Shown: positions 26,011 through 35,728, counted from the stretch's first letter. The stretch: 64,000 nucleotides of DNA from DATNPX01 sp036702975 (GCA_036702975.1 DATNPX010000020.1:238469-302468); one strand, 5' to 3'. A program made the numbers and translations. The notes: generated from the letters alone by a model not told the origin.

Positions 26011-26853
26011 TTAAATGGACGGTGTCGTATGAGCGAGTACGGTGCATGTTTGTTCGACCAACCGCTTCATCGCTTCAAGGCAAATCCTTTCTGCGTCGTC
26101 TTCAGTCAGCATTCCGCGGTCAGTGTTCCAGATCACCCCCTCCTCGGTGATTTCGCCCTTGATGGTCAGGAATGCTTCCCGCCCATAGCCCATTGAACTA
26201 AGTCCCATCAGGTCTTCGACCGGGAGCAGGAAGAACTTCAATTCGTTTTTGTAGCCGTTCATCACCAGGCTGAAATGACTGGTTGAAAACCGTGCGCGTA
26301 GTGAGGTGGTTTTGGCCGTGGGTGTGGTGAATGTCATCATCTCTGGTTCCATCGAAGCTATGAATAGTTCGGTGAAACCCAGACGAGTATTAAATTCGAT
26401 CGAGCAAGAGAGCAGAATATCGAACAGTCCCTGCAGGACTGCGGCTCCTGACTTGGCATAGAGGGCTTCAAGTTCATTGATTTCAGCCGCTTTCTTCTTG
26501 CGACCTTCGAGAAACTCGAGTGCATCTTCTGTGATTTGTTGCATGAAGTTCTGGTTGAATTTCAGCTTCGTAGTTTTGAAGGTGGACAACACCCTCTGAT
26601 TTACTAGCGACTGGTGGAAGTCGCCGCCGAAGATGCGGGCGTTGTGCATGTCGCGGTCTATTGAACGATTGAATTCATCGACGATGCGCCAGCGATAGCA
26701 GAAGTGATTGTTCTTGGGGAACTTTGCGGCATTATGCGATGCCCTTGCTTTAACTGCCTGGGTGATCGCCTTTTTCATGACCGAGTTAGCGGTTTCAGTC
26801 GGTGCGATGGTAGTGAAGTCTAGTTCTTCGTTAAGTTGAGTAGTGATAGGCAT
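26011..26853 (-). CDS. Unknown cytoplasmic protein
   Basis: A 280-residue protein that I do not recognise. SD GGGGGA precedes the ATG. No signal peptide or TM segment is seen. The N-terminal half is helical with basic stretches (MKKAITQAVKARASHNAAKF, YRWRIVDEFNRSIDRD, LEGRKKKAAEINELEAL). The C-terminal half has beta-rich stretches (FSTSHFSLVMNGYKNELKFF, AFLTIKGEITEEGVIWNT). It is downstream of polA on the same strand, but a cluster of inverted repeats and 176 bp separate them, so it is probably transcribed alone. Its stop adjoins a CTAG-rich region. Confidence 0.65.
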   Translation of the reverse strand: MPITTQLNEELDFTTIAPTETANSVMKKAITQAVKARASHNAAKFPKNNHFCYRWRIVDEFNRSIDRDMHNARIFGGDFHQSLVNQRVLSTFKTTKLKFNQNFMQQITEDALEFLEGRKKKAAEINELEALYAKSGAAVLQGLFDILLSCSIEFNTRLGFTELFIASMEPEMMTFTTPTAKTTSLRARFSTSHFSLVMNGYKNELKFFLLPVEDLMGLSSMGYGREAFLTIKGEITEEGVIWNTDRGMLTEDDAERICLEAMKRLVEQTCTVLAHTTPSI

Positions 26854-26971
26854 GACAAATTCCCCCGCACAGCAGCTGGATCAAGTGGACTTAAGACTGT
26901 ATTTGTTTCGGGCCGGCGAACCATTTCCGTCCCCGTAGTTTCAAATCTAGCTCTTTTTATCCAATCTGCCT

Positions 26972-27014
26972 ATTCGCGGAAACGAATACGCGAAAACGCG
27001 TAAGTTTGCGTATT
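26972..27014 (-). terminator. Nested inverted repeats after polA
   Basis: Three overlapping hairpins are possible: ATTCG/CGAAT (26972-26987), TACGCG-AAAA-CGCGTA (26987-27002) and AATACGC/GCGTATT (26985-27014). They lie 16 bp after the polA stop on the minus strand. Mutually exclusive pairings make this more than a simple terminator, and no long U-tract is present. Confidence 0.45.
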
Positions 27015-27029
27015 AATTTAAGGAGTGGG

Positions 27030-29984
27030 CTATTTTGCGTCCATCCAGTTTTCGCCGACGCCTACATCGACCTTCAAAGGCACCTTGAATGGTTGATCCA
27101 TTTGCATGGCATCCATGATTATTTCCTTCGTCTCGTCGAGTTCGGCTCTGGGTACTTCCAGCACGAGTTCGTCGTGCACTTGCAAAATTAGCTTGGCGTT
27201 TAAGTTTCGTTCCTTCAATTGTTTTCTCAAGCGAATCATCGCTAACTTCATTAGGTCGGCGGCGCTGCCCTGAAGCGGTGCATTGCAGGCCGCGCGTTCA
27301 TCAGCCTTTCTAACCGGATCGCTTCTGTCGTTGAGAAAGCGAAAATATCTCTTTCTTCCCCATAAAGTGCTTACATAATTTGTTGCTCTCGCTTCCTCGA
27401 TAGTGCGATTCAGGAAACCTCTTATTTTGGGATAGCGAGCGAAATACTTATCTATGAAAGCTTGTGCTTCTTTGTTGGAGATGCCGAGGTCTTGCGCTGT
27501 TGCATAGGCTCCTTGCTGATATAAAAGCGCGAAATTCAGAGTCTTGCCGATGCGTCTTTGCTCGGCGGTTACTTGTTCGATAGGCACCTCAAAGATCTCG
27601 CCGGCGGTGCGCGCGTGAATGTCTTGATTCTTCTCGAATGCGTCGATTAGCGTCTCGTCGCGCGACATATGAGCAACCAACCGCAACTCAATTTGCGAAT
27701 AATCTGCAGACACTATTACTTTGGATGGATCGTTGGAAACAAATGAACGGCGAATGCGCCTGCCTATCTCGCTTCTGATGGGGATGTTTTGCAAGTTGGG
27801 ATTGGAGCTGGAGAGCCTGCCGGTGGCGGTTGTGAACTGATTGAACTCACCGTGCACTCTGTTACTGCGTGCCAGCACTTGCGGTGGCAATGCATCGACA
27901 TAGGTTGACCGCAGTTTCGACAATTGTCTGTATTCTAAAATTCGTGCCACGATTTCGTGGTCGCTTTTCAAAGCCTCTAGCACGGAAGCATCAGTGCTGA
28001 AGCCGGTCTTTGTCGTTCCCTTGGATTTCAATCCTAACTCTTCGAAGAGAACTTTCTGCAGTTGCTGCGTTGAGTTGATGTTGAAGGTGTGCCCTGCCAG
28101 CTCATAAATCTCTTTCTCAAGACGATTCAATTCTTGAGTGAGTTCTTGGGAGAGCCCGGCCAGGTAGGTCAAATCCAATCCGATGCCGTTCTGTTCCATG
28201 TCTGCGAGCACTTGTGTAAGTGGCAGCTCCATCTCGTACAGCAGATAACGCTGATCGACATCAAGCTTCTCAGCGTAGTAACGAGTCAGCTCCAAAGTGA
28301 TGCGAGCGTCGTCAGCCGAGCATGAGGCAACCTTATCGATTGACGAAAAGTTGATCGTCAGCTGTTTCTTCGAGACGCCGGTTGTCTCGTTGGCACGGAC
28401 TGTTTTGTAGCCTAGTATGCGTTCAGCCTGGTCTTTCAAGAGATGCTTCTCATCAGGATTGACCAAGTAGCTCGCCAACACCGGATCGAAAACGACGGGG
28501 TCTATAGTTACTCCGTGCAATGACAGCGCGTTTATTTTTTGTTTGGCGTTTTGCATGATTTTGCCAATCTTGCCATCTTCAAGAATCGGCTTCAACTCGG
28601 ACATAATTAGCGCTGGCTCGAGGGCCTCTGCATGAATACTCGTGGCATGCTGAACCGGTACATAGGCTGTTTTTACTTTCCAGTCTTCCGCCTTATATTC
28701 TGGTGCCATGTGCAATTCGTGGCCTTCAATAGTGAAGGCATGGGGTGCCCAGGCAAACGAATATCCGACGATTTCGCTGTCGAGAGCCGCTGGTCCGGAA
28801 GTTTCAAGTTCCATTGCGATCGCTGTCTGTTGCTTCAGTTCGCTCACTAGTGTTTTAAGGGCCGCTTCGCTTGATACCATAAATGGTTCTTCGAACTCTG
28901 CTAACTTAATTGGCGGCGTCACTACAGCAGTTGCTGCAACTGGAGCTGCGACGGCGACCGACGTTGCTGTGGTGCCGCCACGCTTGCTGAACTTTTGCGA
29001 GAAATCAGGCACACTTGATGGTAACGACGGTGCGTCTTCTGTCTGGGGGCTGATACCGGCAACTTCCAGAACTGAGACAGCATCGAAACGGCTGAGGATT
29101 TTGCTCAGGCGCCCAACAAGATTTTTGAACTCCAATGATGTAAAGAAAGCCGCCACTGCCTCTTGTGAGGGCGTGGTGAGCTGGCAATGTTCGAAATCAA
29201 ACTGCAAAGGTACGTCTAGTCTGATTGTCGCTAGGTCTTTGCTGGCGAAGGCACTCTCTTTGCCGTCAGTCAGTTTTTGTCTTACGGATTGAGACTTGAT
29301 CTCATCCAGATGCTCGTAAATACCTTCGATTGTCTGGTAACTGGTGAGTAGTTGTACCGCCGTTTTGGGACCGATTCCCTTAACGCCCGGGATGTTGTCC
29401 GATGTGTCGCCGCACAATCCTTTGTAGTCGATTACTTGCTCCGGCCAGACACCCAATTTTTCAAAGACCTCTTGCCGCCCGTATTCCAAAATCTCGCCTT
29501 TACCGGGTCTGCCTGGCATCAACACTTTGATCGTGCGGGAGACGTTGTCGACTAATTGAAAGGCATCTTTGTCGCCAGTAAAAATTTGTACTTGAATCCC
29601 CTTGGCTTCGGCGTCTTTGCTAACGGTGCCGATCACGTCATCGGCTTCGTAGCCTTCGACTTCGTAAAGTGGAATGCCGAGCAGTTTCACGCCCTGCTTG
29701 ATTACCGGCCATTGCACCGATAGATCGTCAGGCATAGCGCTGCGGTTGGCTTTATATTCAGCATATTTCTCATCGCGAAAGGTCGGCCCGCTGAGGTCGA
29801 AAGCCATCGCCATACCGTCGGGGCGTTTGCGTTCGATAAGATCGAAAAGTGAGTTGAAAAAGCCGTAGATCGCCCAGGTTGGTGTACCATCAGCTCTTCG
29901 CAAGCCCGACTTGAAGAGGGCAAAGAAGGCACGGAAAGCCAATGAGCTTCCATCTACCAGCACCAGATTCTCTCCTGGACGCAT
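27030..29984 (-). CDS. polA: DNA polymerase I with degenerate proofreading site
   Basis: A 984-residue Pol I. The 5'-nuclease domain starts LVLVDGSSLAFRAFFAL, with EVEGYEADDVIGTV and GDTSDNIPGVKGIGPKTA. The polymerase domain has motif A DYSQIELRLVAHMS, the O-helix RRIGKTLNFALLYQQGAY and motif C LQVHDELVLEV, all intact. In the middle 3'-5' exonuclease domain the metal ligands look lost: Exo I reads MELETSG (first Asp to Glu), Exo II QNAKQKINAL lacks its Asp, and Exo III reads HLLKDQAER. It should do gap filling and primer removal without efficient proofreading. A Pro/Ala/Val linker of about 60 residues precedes the exo domain. ATG 29984 follows GGAGG. Confidence 0.95.
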   Translation of the reverse strand: MRPGENLVLVDGSSLAFRAFFALFKSGLRRADGTPTWAIYGFFNSLFDLIERKRPDGMAMAFDLSGPTFRDEKYAEYKANRSAMPDDLSVQWPVIKQGVKLLGIPLYEVEGYEADDVIGTVSKDAEAKGIQVQIFTGDKDAFQLVDNVSRTIKVLMPGRPGKGEILEYGRQEVFEKLGVWPEQVIDYKGLCGDTSDNIPGVKGIGPKTAVQLLTSYQTIEGIYEHLDEIKSQSVRQKLTDGKESAFASKDLATIRLDVPLQFDFEHCQLTTPSQEAVAAFFTSLEFKNLVGRLSKILSRFDAVSVLEVAGISPQTEDAPSLPSSVPDFSQKFSKRGGTTATSVAVAAPVAATAVVTPPIKLAEFEEPFMVSSEAALKTLVSELKQQTAIAMELETSGPAALDSEIVGYSFAWAPHAFTIEGHELHMAPEYKAEDWKVKTAYVPVQHATSIHAEALEPALIMSELKPILEDGKIGKIMQNAKQKINALSLHGVTIDPVVFDPVLASYLVNPDEKHLLKDQAERILGYKTVRANETTGVSKKQLTINFSSIDKVASCSADDARITLELTRYYAEKLDVDQRYLLYEMELPLTQVLADMEQNGIGLDLTYLAGLSQELTQELNRLEKEIYELAGHTFNINSTQQLQKVLFEELGLKSKGTTKTGFSTDASVLEALKSDHEIVARILEYRQLSKLRSTYVDALPPQVLARSNRVHGEFNQFTTATGRLSSSNPNLQNIPIRSEIGRRIRRSFVSNDPSKVIVSADYSQIELRLVAHMSRDETLIDAFEKNQDIHARTAGEIFEVPIEQVTAEQRRIGKTLNFALLYQQGAYATAQDLGISNKEAQAFIDKYFARYPKIRGFLNRTIEEARATNYVSTLWGRKRYFRFLNDRSDPVRKADERAACNAPLQGSAADLMKLAMIRLRKQLKERNLNAKLILQVHDELVLEVPRAELDETKEIIMDAMQMDQPFKVPLKVDVGVGENWMDAK

Positions 29985-30198
29985 TTTTATCTCAATCCTC
30001 CGCAACAATTGCTTCCGATGAACTTTTGCGACATATATTTTCGCTCGCTGAATAGACCATTCTATCCCGCTTTCGGGAAATCTTCCTGAATTGATCTCTT
30101 CAATATCTGTGAATTTTTTCCAGCAATGATGCGCCTCGCATTACAATCAACATAAATTCTGGTGGCGATCAACACAAAGCGTAGTTTGGAGAAAAACG

Positions 30199-30636
30199 AT
30201 GAGCGAGCAGAAGAAACTCTTGAAGAAGGCGGTCATGGCAGGAGTCGGCGCGTCAGCCAGCGTCGATCGCATTAAAACAGCGTTGAACGATGTCATGCAA
30301 GACCTCGTCAAAGTTGGTCAAGAGCTGTTCGATGAGCTCGAAACCAAGGGTAAGGAAAAGAGCGATAACTTCTCGAAGGAGTTTTCCAAAGAGCTGAAGA
30401 AATTGCAGGAAGAAGCTGCTCGCCGCACTGCCGATGCTGAGAAGAAAGTTTCCAGCAAGCTGCAAGGTGGTACGAAGAGAGTCGCTAAAGATGCAGGTCT
30501 GGCAACTCGTGAAGAGCTTGAAGAAGTATTAGAACGCCTCGCGGCCCTTGAAGAAGCCGTGCATGGAACTGAGCAAAACGGTAGCGATGAAGAAGCTACC
30601 GGTAAGAAGCGCAGTCGTAAGCGTTCGCAAGAGTAA
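30199..30636 (+). CDS. Phasin-like / PHA-granule-associated-type protein
   Basis: A 145-residue, highly charged helical protein. The N-terminus LLKKAVMAGVGASASVDRIK, a long Lys/Glu-rich amphipathic coiled coil in the middle (VGQELFDELETKGKEKSDNF), and the C-terminal LATREELEEVLERLAALEEA resemble the polyhydroxyalkanoate granule-associated family (phasin superfamily, also annotated in cyanobacterial relatives). These coat PHA granules in known cases. The basic tail (GKKRSRKRSQE) is unusual and could bind DNA or polyphosphate. GGAG precedes the ATG. Divergent from polA. A general coiled-coil stress protein is the alternative. Confidence 0.6.
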   Translation: MSEQKKLLKKAVMAGVGASASVDRIKTALNDVMQDLVKVGQELFDELETKGKEKSDNFSKEFSKELKKLQEEAARRTADAEKKVSSKLQGGTKRVAKDAGLATREELEEVLERLAALEEAVHGTEQNGSDEEATGKKRSRKRSQE

Positions 30637-30645
30637 GCGATAAGT

Positions 30646-33258
30646 TTAGAGCATGTCGGGTGTGACTAGCGGAATCAAAGCATTTCGCTGGCCATTCTGT
30701 ATGTTCTGCAAATAAGAGTCTTCAAACTCGTTCGTCAAAGGCAACGGTGTTCTTACCTGAAATTCGCAAGCCAGCCTTGGCGCTATTGCGCCGTTGAAAG
30801 TGTTGCCATACCATGAGCTATTTCCGGCAGCAATTGGTAGTCCTGACTGTGAATAATTAGACCGGCCTTGTTCGTTGCTTCCTCTAGTTGCCACCAGGTC
30901 TCGGGCGAGAACTGACCAGCCAATCTTAGGTTTATCGCCTGTTTTAGCTGCTGTCTGGCAGTAGTAAATCAGTTGTGATTGAGGTACCGCTATGTTGCCG
31001 AACGGATATCGATTGAAATCTTCGATATAGTTGGCGTGCGGACTCTGCCCTGCCATCAGGTGTCGAGAGTCGATAACGAGCATCCGAGGCGAGAAGTGCT
31101 GAAGGGCGCTTTTGTTCGCCAGCATTTGCCACCACTTCGCGCCCAAAATTGTCGCCTTATCAGGAAACACCTCGTCTGGAGTTCCGACCAAAGCAAGATT
31201 CTTCGAAAACCATTGTGACGGACTTGTTGGGGAAAGATTCGCTGCCGTATCTGGTTTTGTATTCTCTTTTATCGCGGTTTCGGCGCCGGTATCGTCAACA
31301 TCTAGGTATTGTGTAAGGTCTTCTTCCTGAAGAGCTTTAGTAACTGGGCGAAAGGCTAGATGGCTGCCCAATAAGTAACCGCCTGGATCGATTCGTGTGA
31401 GCCCGTCTCGACAATATCTCAGTTTCTGTCCGTTTAAATCAAACGTATTCAGCTGTGCTCTTTTTGCATTGGATTGAGCCATCAGACATAGACGCTCTAC
31501 ATTCTGATGCTGTCTCATCTGTGTAGTATCAGAGTCGAATACCGAACTCAATTCGTCGATTTGATCCTTGGTAATTCGTTGCTGCAGGACAAGGTCTTTT
31601 GTTTCCTGCTTGGCGTTTCGTGCTGTCTGTATTTCCGCTATTAGCTTGTTGTTTCTCAGATTCAACGAGGACAACTCGTCTCTTTCTCTTAGCATTTTTG
31701 CTTCCAGTCGCGTTACTTCCTGCGCGCTGGTTCGGGAAATGCGATTGACTGTAGCGAGCGTTTCACGTGCCGCAAGGTTGGTCGCTTGCAAGTCTTGGAA
31801 GAAATTTCGCACTAGTGCCTGATCGAACTGCATCTGTCCGATGATTGAGCATCTCCCTGCGGTATCAACATACAAGGGAAAGGCATTTTCAGGCATGGCC
31901 GGCTTTGTAACAAGAGACGAGCTGTAGGTGTTGTTAATTAAAAATGCTCGTGCCAGTGCGGCTTGACCGGCCTCTCCCTCTTTTGTATTGAAAGTCAGTG
32001 CATGTTCTCTAGCACCATTATCGGTGGCAATACAACTGTTCACCTGATCGTCGTTTGTGCCGAACGAATGATCGTCGTCGTTTGACTTTTCGGAGGTGGC
32101 TGATGGTTCTGTGGTCCATGCTTCTCTTAGCATAGAAGCGACGCGATTTGGATCTATACCGTCTCCTGCATACTTCAGCCAGTGATAAAGCTCGGTGGCA
32201 AGTGCATCGGCCGGCGTCATCTCCGGCAGCATCGGTTCGACTGGAGGCGCCAGGTGCCCAGAACCAGGCACATCACCTTCTACCGCTTGTTGCCAAATAC
32301 CTTTATGCAACCAGGGTTTGTCCTGCAGGTAGTCCACCAGGCGAGTGGCAAACGGTGGCACTCCGTGCGGGAATGTGAGGACGAATGCTGTGGGCCAATT
32401 CGTATCTTCTGATGGATTGAGGTAGACACAGGCCGTTTGTCGCTTGTGTTCTGTTGCACCAGATCTCGATTTCTCTGGTTCGGTGTAAGACAATAGCACC
32501 ATATTCGGTGCTAGCCCGGGTGGCGCTTCAACAAAGATGTCTGGTTTTACAAACAGTGCTTGGTGTTTGCTCGTACCTGGTTGGCTTTTTGTGTAGCCGA
32601 GTTGGATTGAGAGAGCCAATGGTGAAGGGTCGAGCATTCCGTAGTGACTGGCGATTAAGTTCTCGACCGATCTATAAATTGCTCCTTGATTGCTGTGCAC
32701 TCCTAACGCCTGTGGCTGCATCTGAGACCTTGTTTTGTCCGGCGGTTTGATAGCGGCCTCGAGCTGACTTCTCAAGTCTGCCTCTATCTGTTTAAGAGCT
32801 TTCTGGTCTTGCTCGACTAGGTTAAGGAACTGTTTGATATTGCAGGAATGTCCGATGCGTTCGATTTTTAAATAAGTGCGGCGCACAGATTCCAGGCTGC
32901 GTGTCTGCTCGTTTGCCAGATCGGAAAATATGGTGCCTTTTTTCCGCCACCGGCAAAGACTTACTGAACCAGTGCTCGGATGTTGAACGGTGATGTCTGA
33001 AAGCTCTTTTGCCGCTTCGATGACTGCATCACTGACGGTGTCTGCATGTTTTCTGTGAGCCATGAACAGTCCGACAATGAGCACATAAGAAGCGATGAGC
33101 GTGCTTGCTGCAACCGATACAAGCACGAGTGTGAAAAGCGATTGTGACTTGCCTATGCCGACTTTTGCTGCGGCCTCACTCGCGTTGAATTTAGCCTTGG
33201 TCTTGTCGACTTGAACTGACTCTTCGGTCACTTCGGTATTTTGTCCCAGGTTTTCCAT
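30646..33258 (-). CDS. Large TadG-like membrane-anchored protein
   Basis: An 870-residue protein with one N-terminal TM segment (about residues 41-66). This is preceded by GIGKSQSLFTLVLVSVAAS and followed by HADTVSDAVIEAAKEL, a layout like the TadE/TadG pilus-assembly proteins (QSL then a hydrophobic helix). Residues about 510-580 form a coiled coil (VTRLEAKMLRERDELSSLNL). The rest is a large extracytoplasmic portion with no recognised domain. It ends in a Pro/Asn-rich region. It could belong to a Tad-like surface apparatus together with the TadE protein at 39558; this is inference. It is divergent from a TPR gene, with 45 bp between the starts. Confidence 0.6.
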   Translation of the reverse strand: MENLGQNTEVTEESVQVDKTKAKFNASEAAAKVGIGKSQSLFTLVLVSVAASTLIASYVLIVGLFMAHRKHADTVSDAVIEAAKELSDITVQHPSTGSVSLCRWRKKGTIFSDLANEQTRSLESVRRTYLKIERIGHSCNIKQFLNLVEQDQKALKQIEADLRSQLEAAIKPPDKTRSQMQPQALGVHSNQGAIYRSVENLIASHYGMLDPSPLALSIQLGYTKSQPGTSKHQALFVKPDIFVEAPPGLAPNMVLLSYTEPEKSRSGATEHKRQTACVYLNPSEDTNWPTAFVLTFPHGVPPFATRLVDYLQDKPWLHKGIWQQAVEGDVPGSGHLAPPVEPMLPEMTPADALATELYHWLKYAGDGIDPNRVASMLREAWTTEPSATSEKSNDDDHSFGTNDDQVNSCIATDNGAREHALTFNTKEGEAGQAALARAFLINNTYSSSLVTKPAMPENAFPLYVDTAGRCSIIGQMQFDQALVRNFFQDLQATNLAARETLATVNRISRTSAQEVTRLEAKMLRERDELSSLNLRNNKLIAEIQTARNAKQETKDLVLQQRITKDQIDELSSVFDSDTTQMRQHQNVERLCLMAQSNAKRAQLNTFDLNGQKLRYCRDGLTRIDPGGYLLGSHLAFRPVTKALQEEDLTQYLDVDDTGAETAIKENTKPDTAANLSPTSPSQWFSKNLALVGTPDEVFPDKATILGAKWWQMLANKSALQHFSPRMLVIDSRHLMAGQSPHANYIEDFNRYPFGNIAVPQSQLIYYCQTAAKTGDKPKIGWSVLARDLVATRGSNEQGRSNYSQSGLPIAAGNSSWYGNTFNGAIAPRLACEFQVRTPLPLTNEFEDSYLQNIQNGQRNALIPLVTPDML

Positions 33259-33303
33259 GTCTCCATTGTCCCTTATTTGCTACTATGCAGGACGGGGACG
33301 AAA

Positions 33304-34332
33304 GTGCAAATTGGTTTCACCTTGTTAAGTCTAAGACCATACCGACAAGTCGCTGTGCTCGCAATGCTGGCAACTGTATCGATAAAATCCGCTGCTGCGC
33401 TTGCGGCCAGCCAGGCATCTCAAGCGGTCAAACTACCACTGTCTCAAAGCAGCCAAAACACCGGCAATCTCAGCCAGTTAATCAAGAAGATTGATGAATT
33501 GCGCAGCCAGAGTGCTTTCGTGCCGGCGCAAAATCTTTTGAGTGATGCCTTGAAAACGCATCCGGGCAACTATCAGCTCAATCTTGCTCAAGCCAAGCTG
33601 TGGTCCAGCATGGGGCTGTCTGCTCGCGCAAAAACCTTGTACGAAGAGTTGCACAAACAACAACCGGCGGCAGTTGAGCCGCTCGTTGCCCTGTCGCAAC
33701 TTAGTTTGGAGAATCTGCGCATCGATGAATCAGTCAAATATGCTCGAGAGGCTGTAAAAGTTGCACCGGCATCGAGCGCTGCGCATCTTGCCCTGGCGGC
33801 TGCAGTAATTGCCGATAATTCTGAAACGGCAGCAAAGCTCGAACTCGATTTCATCGAGCAGAAGTTTCCTGTTTCAGCTGAATATTATTACTTACGTTCA
33901 CAGTTTCTGGCAGCGCGAGATGACCATCAGGGCGCTATAGCCGCACTTGAGCAGGCTATAAAATTGAAGCCTGCAATCGCTCAGTGGTGGATGCAGTTAG
34001 GTTCGTTGTACGAACAAGAAGGGAAGTATAGTGAAGCACTCGACGCTTTGAGTCGCTATCTGCGTCTCAATCCCACTTCGATTGAGGCCCTGGGAAAAGC
34101 TGCAGCTATCTACGAGTACAACTATCACGATTACGACCGTGCCATTTCCTACTATCAGGACATTCTCAAAATCGACAAAAACATTGTCGATGCTGCGGCC
34201 GGAATTGAGCGCTGCCAACGCAAGAATAATGATCTGGCGGCAGCTCTAAAGGACCAGCTCTGGCGCTTTTTGAGGCAGTCAAATCGGCTTGGTGATGTGC
34301 CGAAGGCACCGCCTCTCTACACGCGAAACTAA
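33304..34332 (+). CDS. Secreted TPR protein
   Basis: A 342-residue protein when started at GTG 33304, which has GGGGA five bases upstream; the longer frame overlaps the divergent gene and is unlikely. A signal peptide (VAVLAMLATVSIKSAAALAA) is followed by about seven TPR units, for example AKTLYEELHKQQPAAVEPLV, SVKYAREAVKVAPASSAAHL, GAIAALEQAIKLKPAIAQWW and SEALDALSRYLRLNPTSIEA. It is probably an exported scaffold. The order of repeats and the YYQDILKIDKN motif near the end are typical of TPR_16/19 types. No catalytic motif is seen. It converges with purA. Confidence 0.8.
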   Translation: MQIGFTLLSLRPYRQVAVLAMLATVSIKSAAALAASQASQAVKLPLSQSSQNTGNLSQLIKKIDELRSQSAFVPAQNLLSDALKTHPGNYQLNLAQAKLWSSMGLSARAKTLYEELHKQQPAAVEPLVALSQLSLENLRIDESVKYAREAVKVAPASSAAHLALAAAVIADNSETAAKLELDFIEQKFPVSAEYYYLRSQFLAARDDHQGAIAALEQAIKLKPAIAQWWMQLGSLYEQEGKYSEALDALSRYLRLNPTSIEALGKAAAIYEYNYHDYDRAISYYQDILKIDKNIVDAAAGIERCQRKNNDLAAALKDQLWRFLRQSNRLGDVPKAPPLYTRN

Positions 34333-34396
34333 GTAGTGCCGAAGTCAGCCAGCGCAACTTGCCGTTCGACTCATGCTTTATGCCGGGTTCTTGAAA

Positions 34397-35728
34397 CTAT
34401 CCGGCGACTTTGCTCAAGACGCGCTTCGGACCGTGAATCGGGTCTTCAATAACGATGGTTTGATCGCGCTTGGGTCCGACACTGACGATAGCGATGGCCA
34501 CATCGAGTTGTTCTTGCAGAAAGTCGAGGTAACGGCGTGCTTCATTCGGCAGTTCTTTGTAGGTTCGGCACTCGCTCGTCGATTTCTTCCAGCCGGGGAA
34601 TTTCTCGTAGACCGGCTCCATGCGCTGGAATGCGCTACCGATGCTCGGCAACTCCTTGTAGACTTTGCCTGTTTCGCGGTCGCGATAAGCAGTGCAAACG
34701 AGAATCTCTTCGAACTCGTCTAGGACGTCTAGCTTGGTGATGGCCAGACAATCGAGCCCGTTGATGCGAACCGAATAGCGTCCAAGAACTGCATCGAACC
34801 AACCGCAACGGCGTGGACGACCGGTGGTAACACCGACTTCTGCCCAAGCTTTGCCGGTCTGTCTCAGCATCTCGCCGATTTCGCCAACTTGCTCGGTCGG
34901 GAATGGACCTTCGCCGACGCGGGTCATATAGGACTTAGAGACACCGATCACACGGTCGATGCTAGTCGGACCAACACCAGCGCCGATGCAAGCACCGCCA
35001 GCAGAAGGGCTGGAGCTTGTAACGTACGGGTAGCTTCCGTGGTCGAGATCGAGCAGAGTGCCCTGCGCTCCTTCGAAAAGAATGTTCTTGCGGTCTCCGA
35101 TTGCTTGGAATATAAGCTCAGATGTGTCGCAAACATACTTGCGGAGCTTCTCTCCATATTCGAGGTACTCGGCGAGCACTGCTTCGACTTCGAACGCCTT
35201 GATGTTGTAGAGGCGCTCCAAAATGACGTTTTTGCGGGGAACGAGCCATTCGAGCTTTGACTTGAGGACGTTTTTGTCCAGCAGGTCTTCGATGCGAATG
35301 CCTGATCGTGCGCACTTATCGGCGTATGTTGGTCCGATGCCGCGTTTGGTTGTGCCGATTTTTTGATCGCCTCGGGAATCCTCTTCAGCTGCATCCAGAG
35401 CCAAGTGATATGGCATAGTCACGTGAGCCGTGTTGGATATGCGTAAATTGTTTGCGTCGAGACCGCGCTTGAATAGGGCTTCCAATTCGCTGAGAAGCGC
35501 CTTCGGATCGATGACCATGCCTGGGCCGAGCACGCAAGTCTTTTTGTACAGGATGCCCGAAGGGATAAGGTGGAACTTATAGGTTTCGCCGTCTACGACT
35601 ACGGTGTGTCCAGCGTTACATCCGCCTTGATAGCGCACGACCACATCAGCGTTCTTCGCCAACAGGTCTGTTACTTTCGCCTTGCCTTCATCGCCGAACT
35701 GTGCGCCGACTACAATTACATTTGCCAA
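34397..35728 (-). CDS. purA: Adenylosuccinate synthetase
   Basis: A 443-residue enzyme that joins IMP and aspartate with GTP in AMP synthesis. It starts MANVIVVGAQFGDEGKAKV (GTP-binding loop G-DEGK with the catalytic Asp and the unusual Ala instead of Gly after Lys), has YQGGCNAGHTVVVDG, RGIGPTYADK, FEGAQGTLLDLDHGSYPYVT, and TTGRPRRCGWFD. The TTG start is backed by GAGAGG upstream. Many PurA proteins read DEGKGKIVD; the Ala substitution (DEGKAK) may be a clade trait. Divergent from the delta-prime-like gene. Confidence 0.97.
   Translation of the reverse strand: MANVIVVGAQFGDEGKAKVTDLLAKNADVVVRYQGGCNAGHTVVVDGETYKFHLIPSGILYKKTCVLGPGMVIDPKALLSELEALFKRGLDANNLRISNTAHVTMPYHLALDAAEEDSRGDQKIGTTKRGIGPTYADKCARSGIRIEDLLDKNVLKSKLEWLVPRKNVILERLYNIKAFEVEAVLAEYLEYGEKLRKYVCDTSELIFQAIGDRKNILFEGAQGTLLDLDHGSYPYVTSSSPSAGGACIGAGVGPTSIDRVIGVSKSYMTRVGEGPFPTEQVGEIGEMLRQTGKAWAEVGVTTGRPRRCGWFDAVLGRYSVRINGLDCLAITKLDVLDEFEEILVCTAYRDRETGKVYKELPSIGSAFQRMEPVYEKFPGWKKSTSECRTYKELPNEARRYLDFLQEQLDVAIAIVSVGPKRDQTIVIEDPIHGPKRVLSKVAG

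Noticed and set aside
33241..33303. Longer start of the TPR gene at TTG 33241
   Set aside because: It would overlap the start of the divergent gene and place a non-signal-like segment before the signal peptide; GTG 33304 has a good SD.
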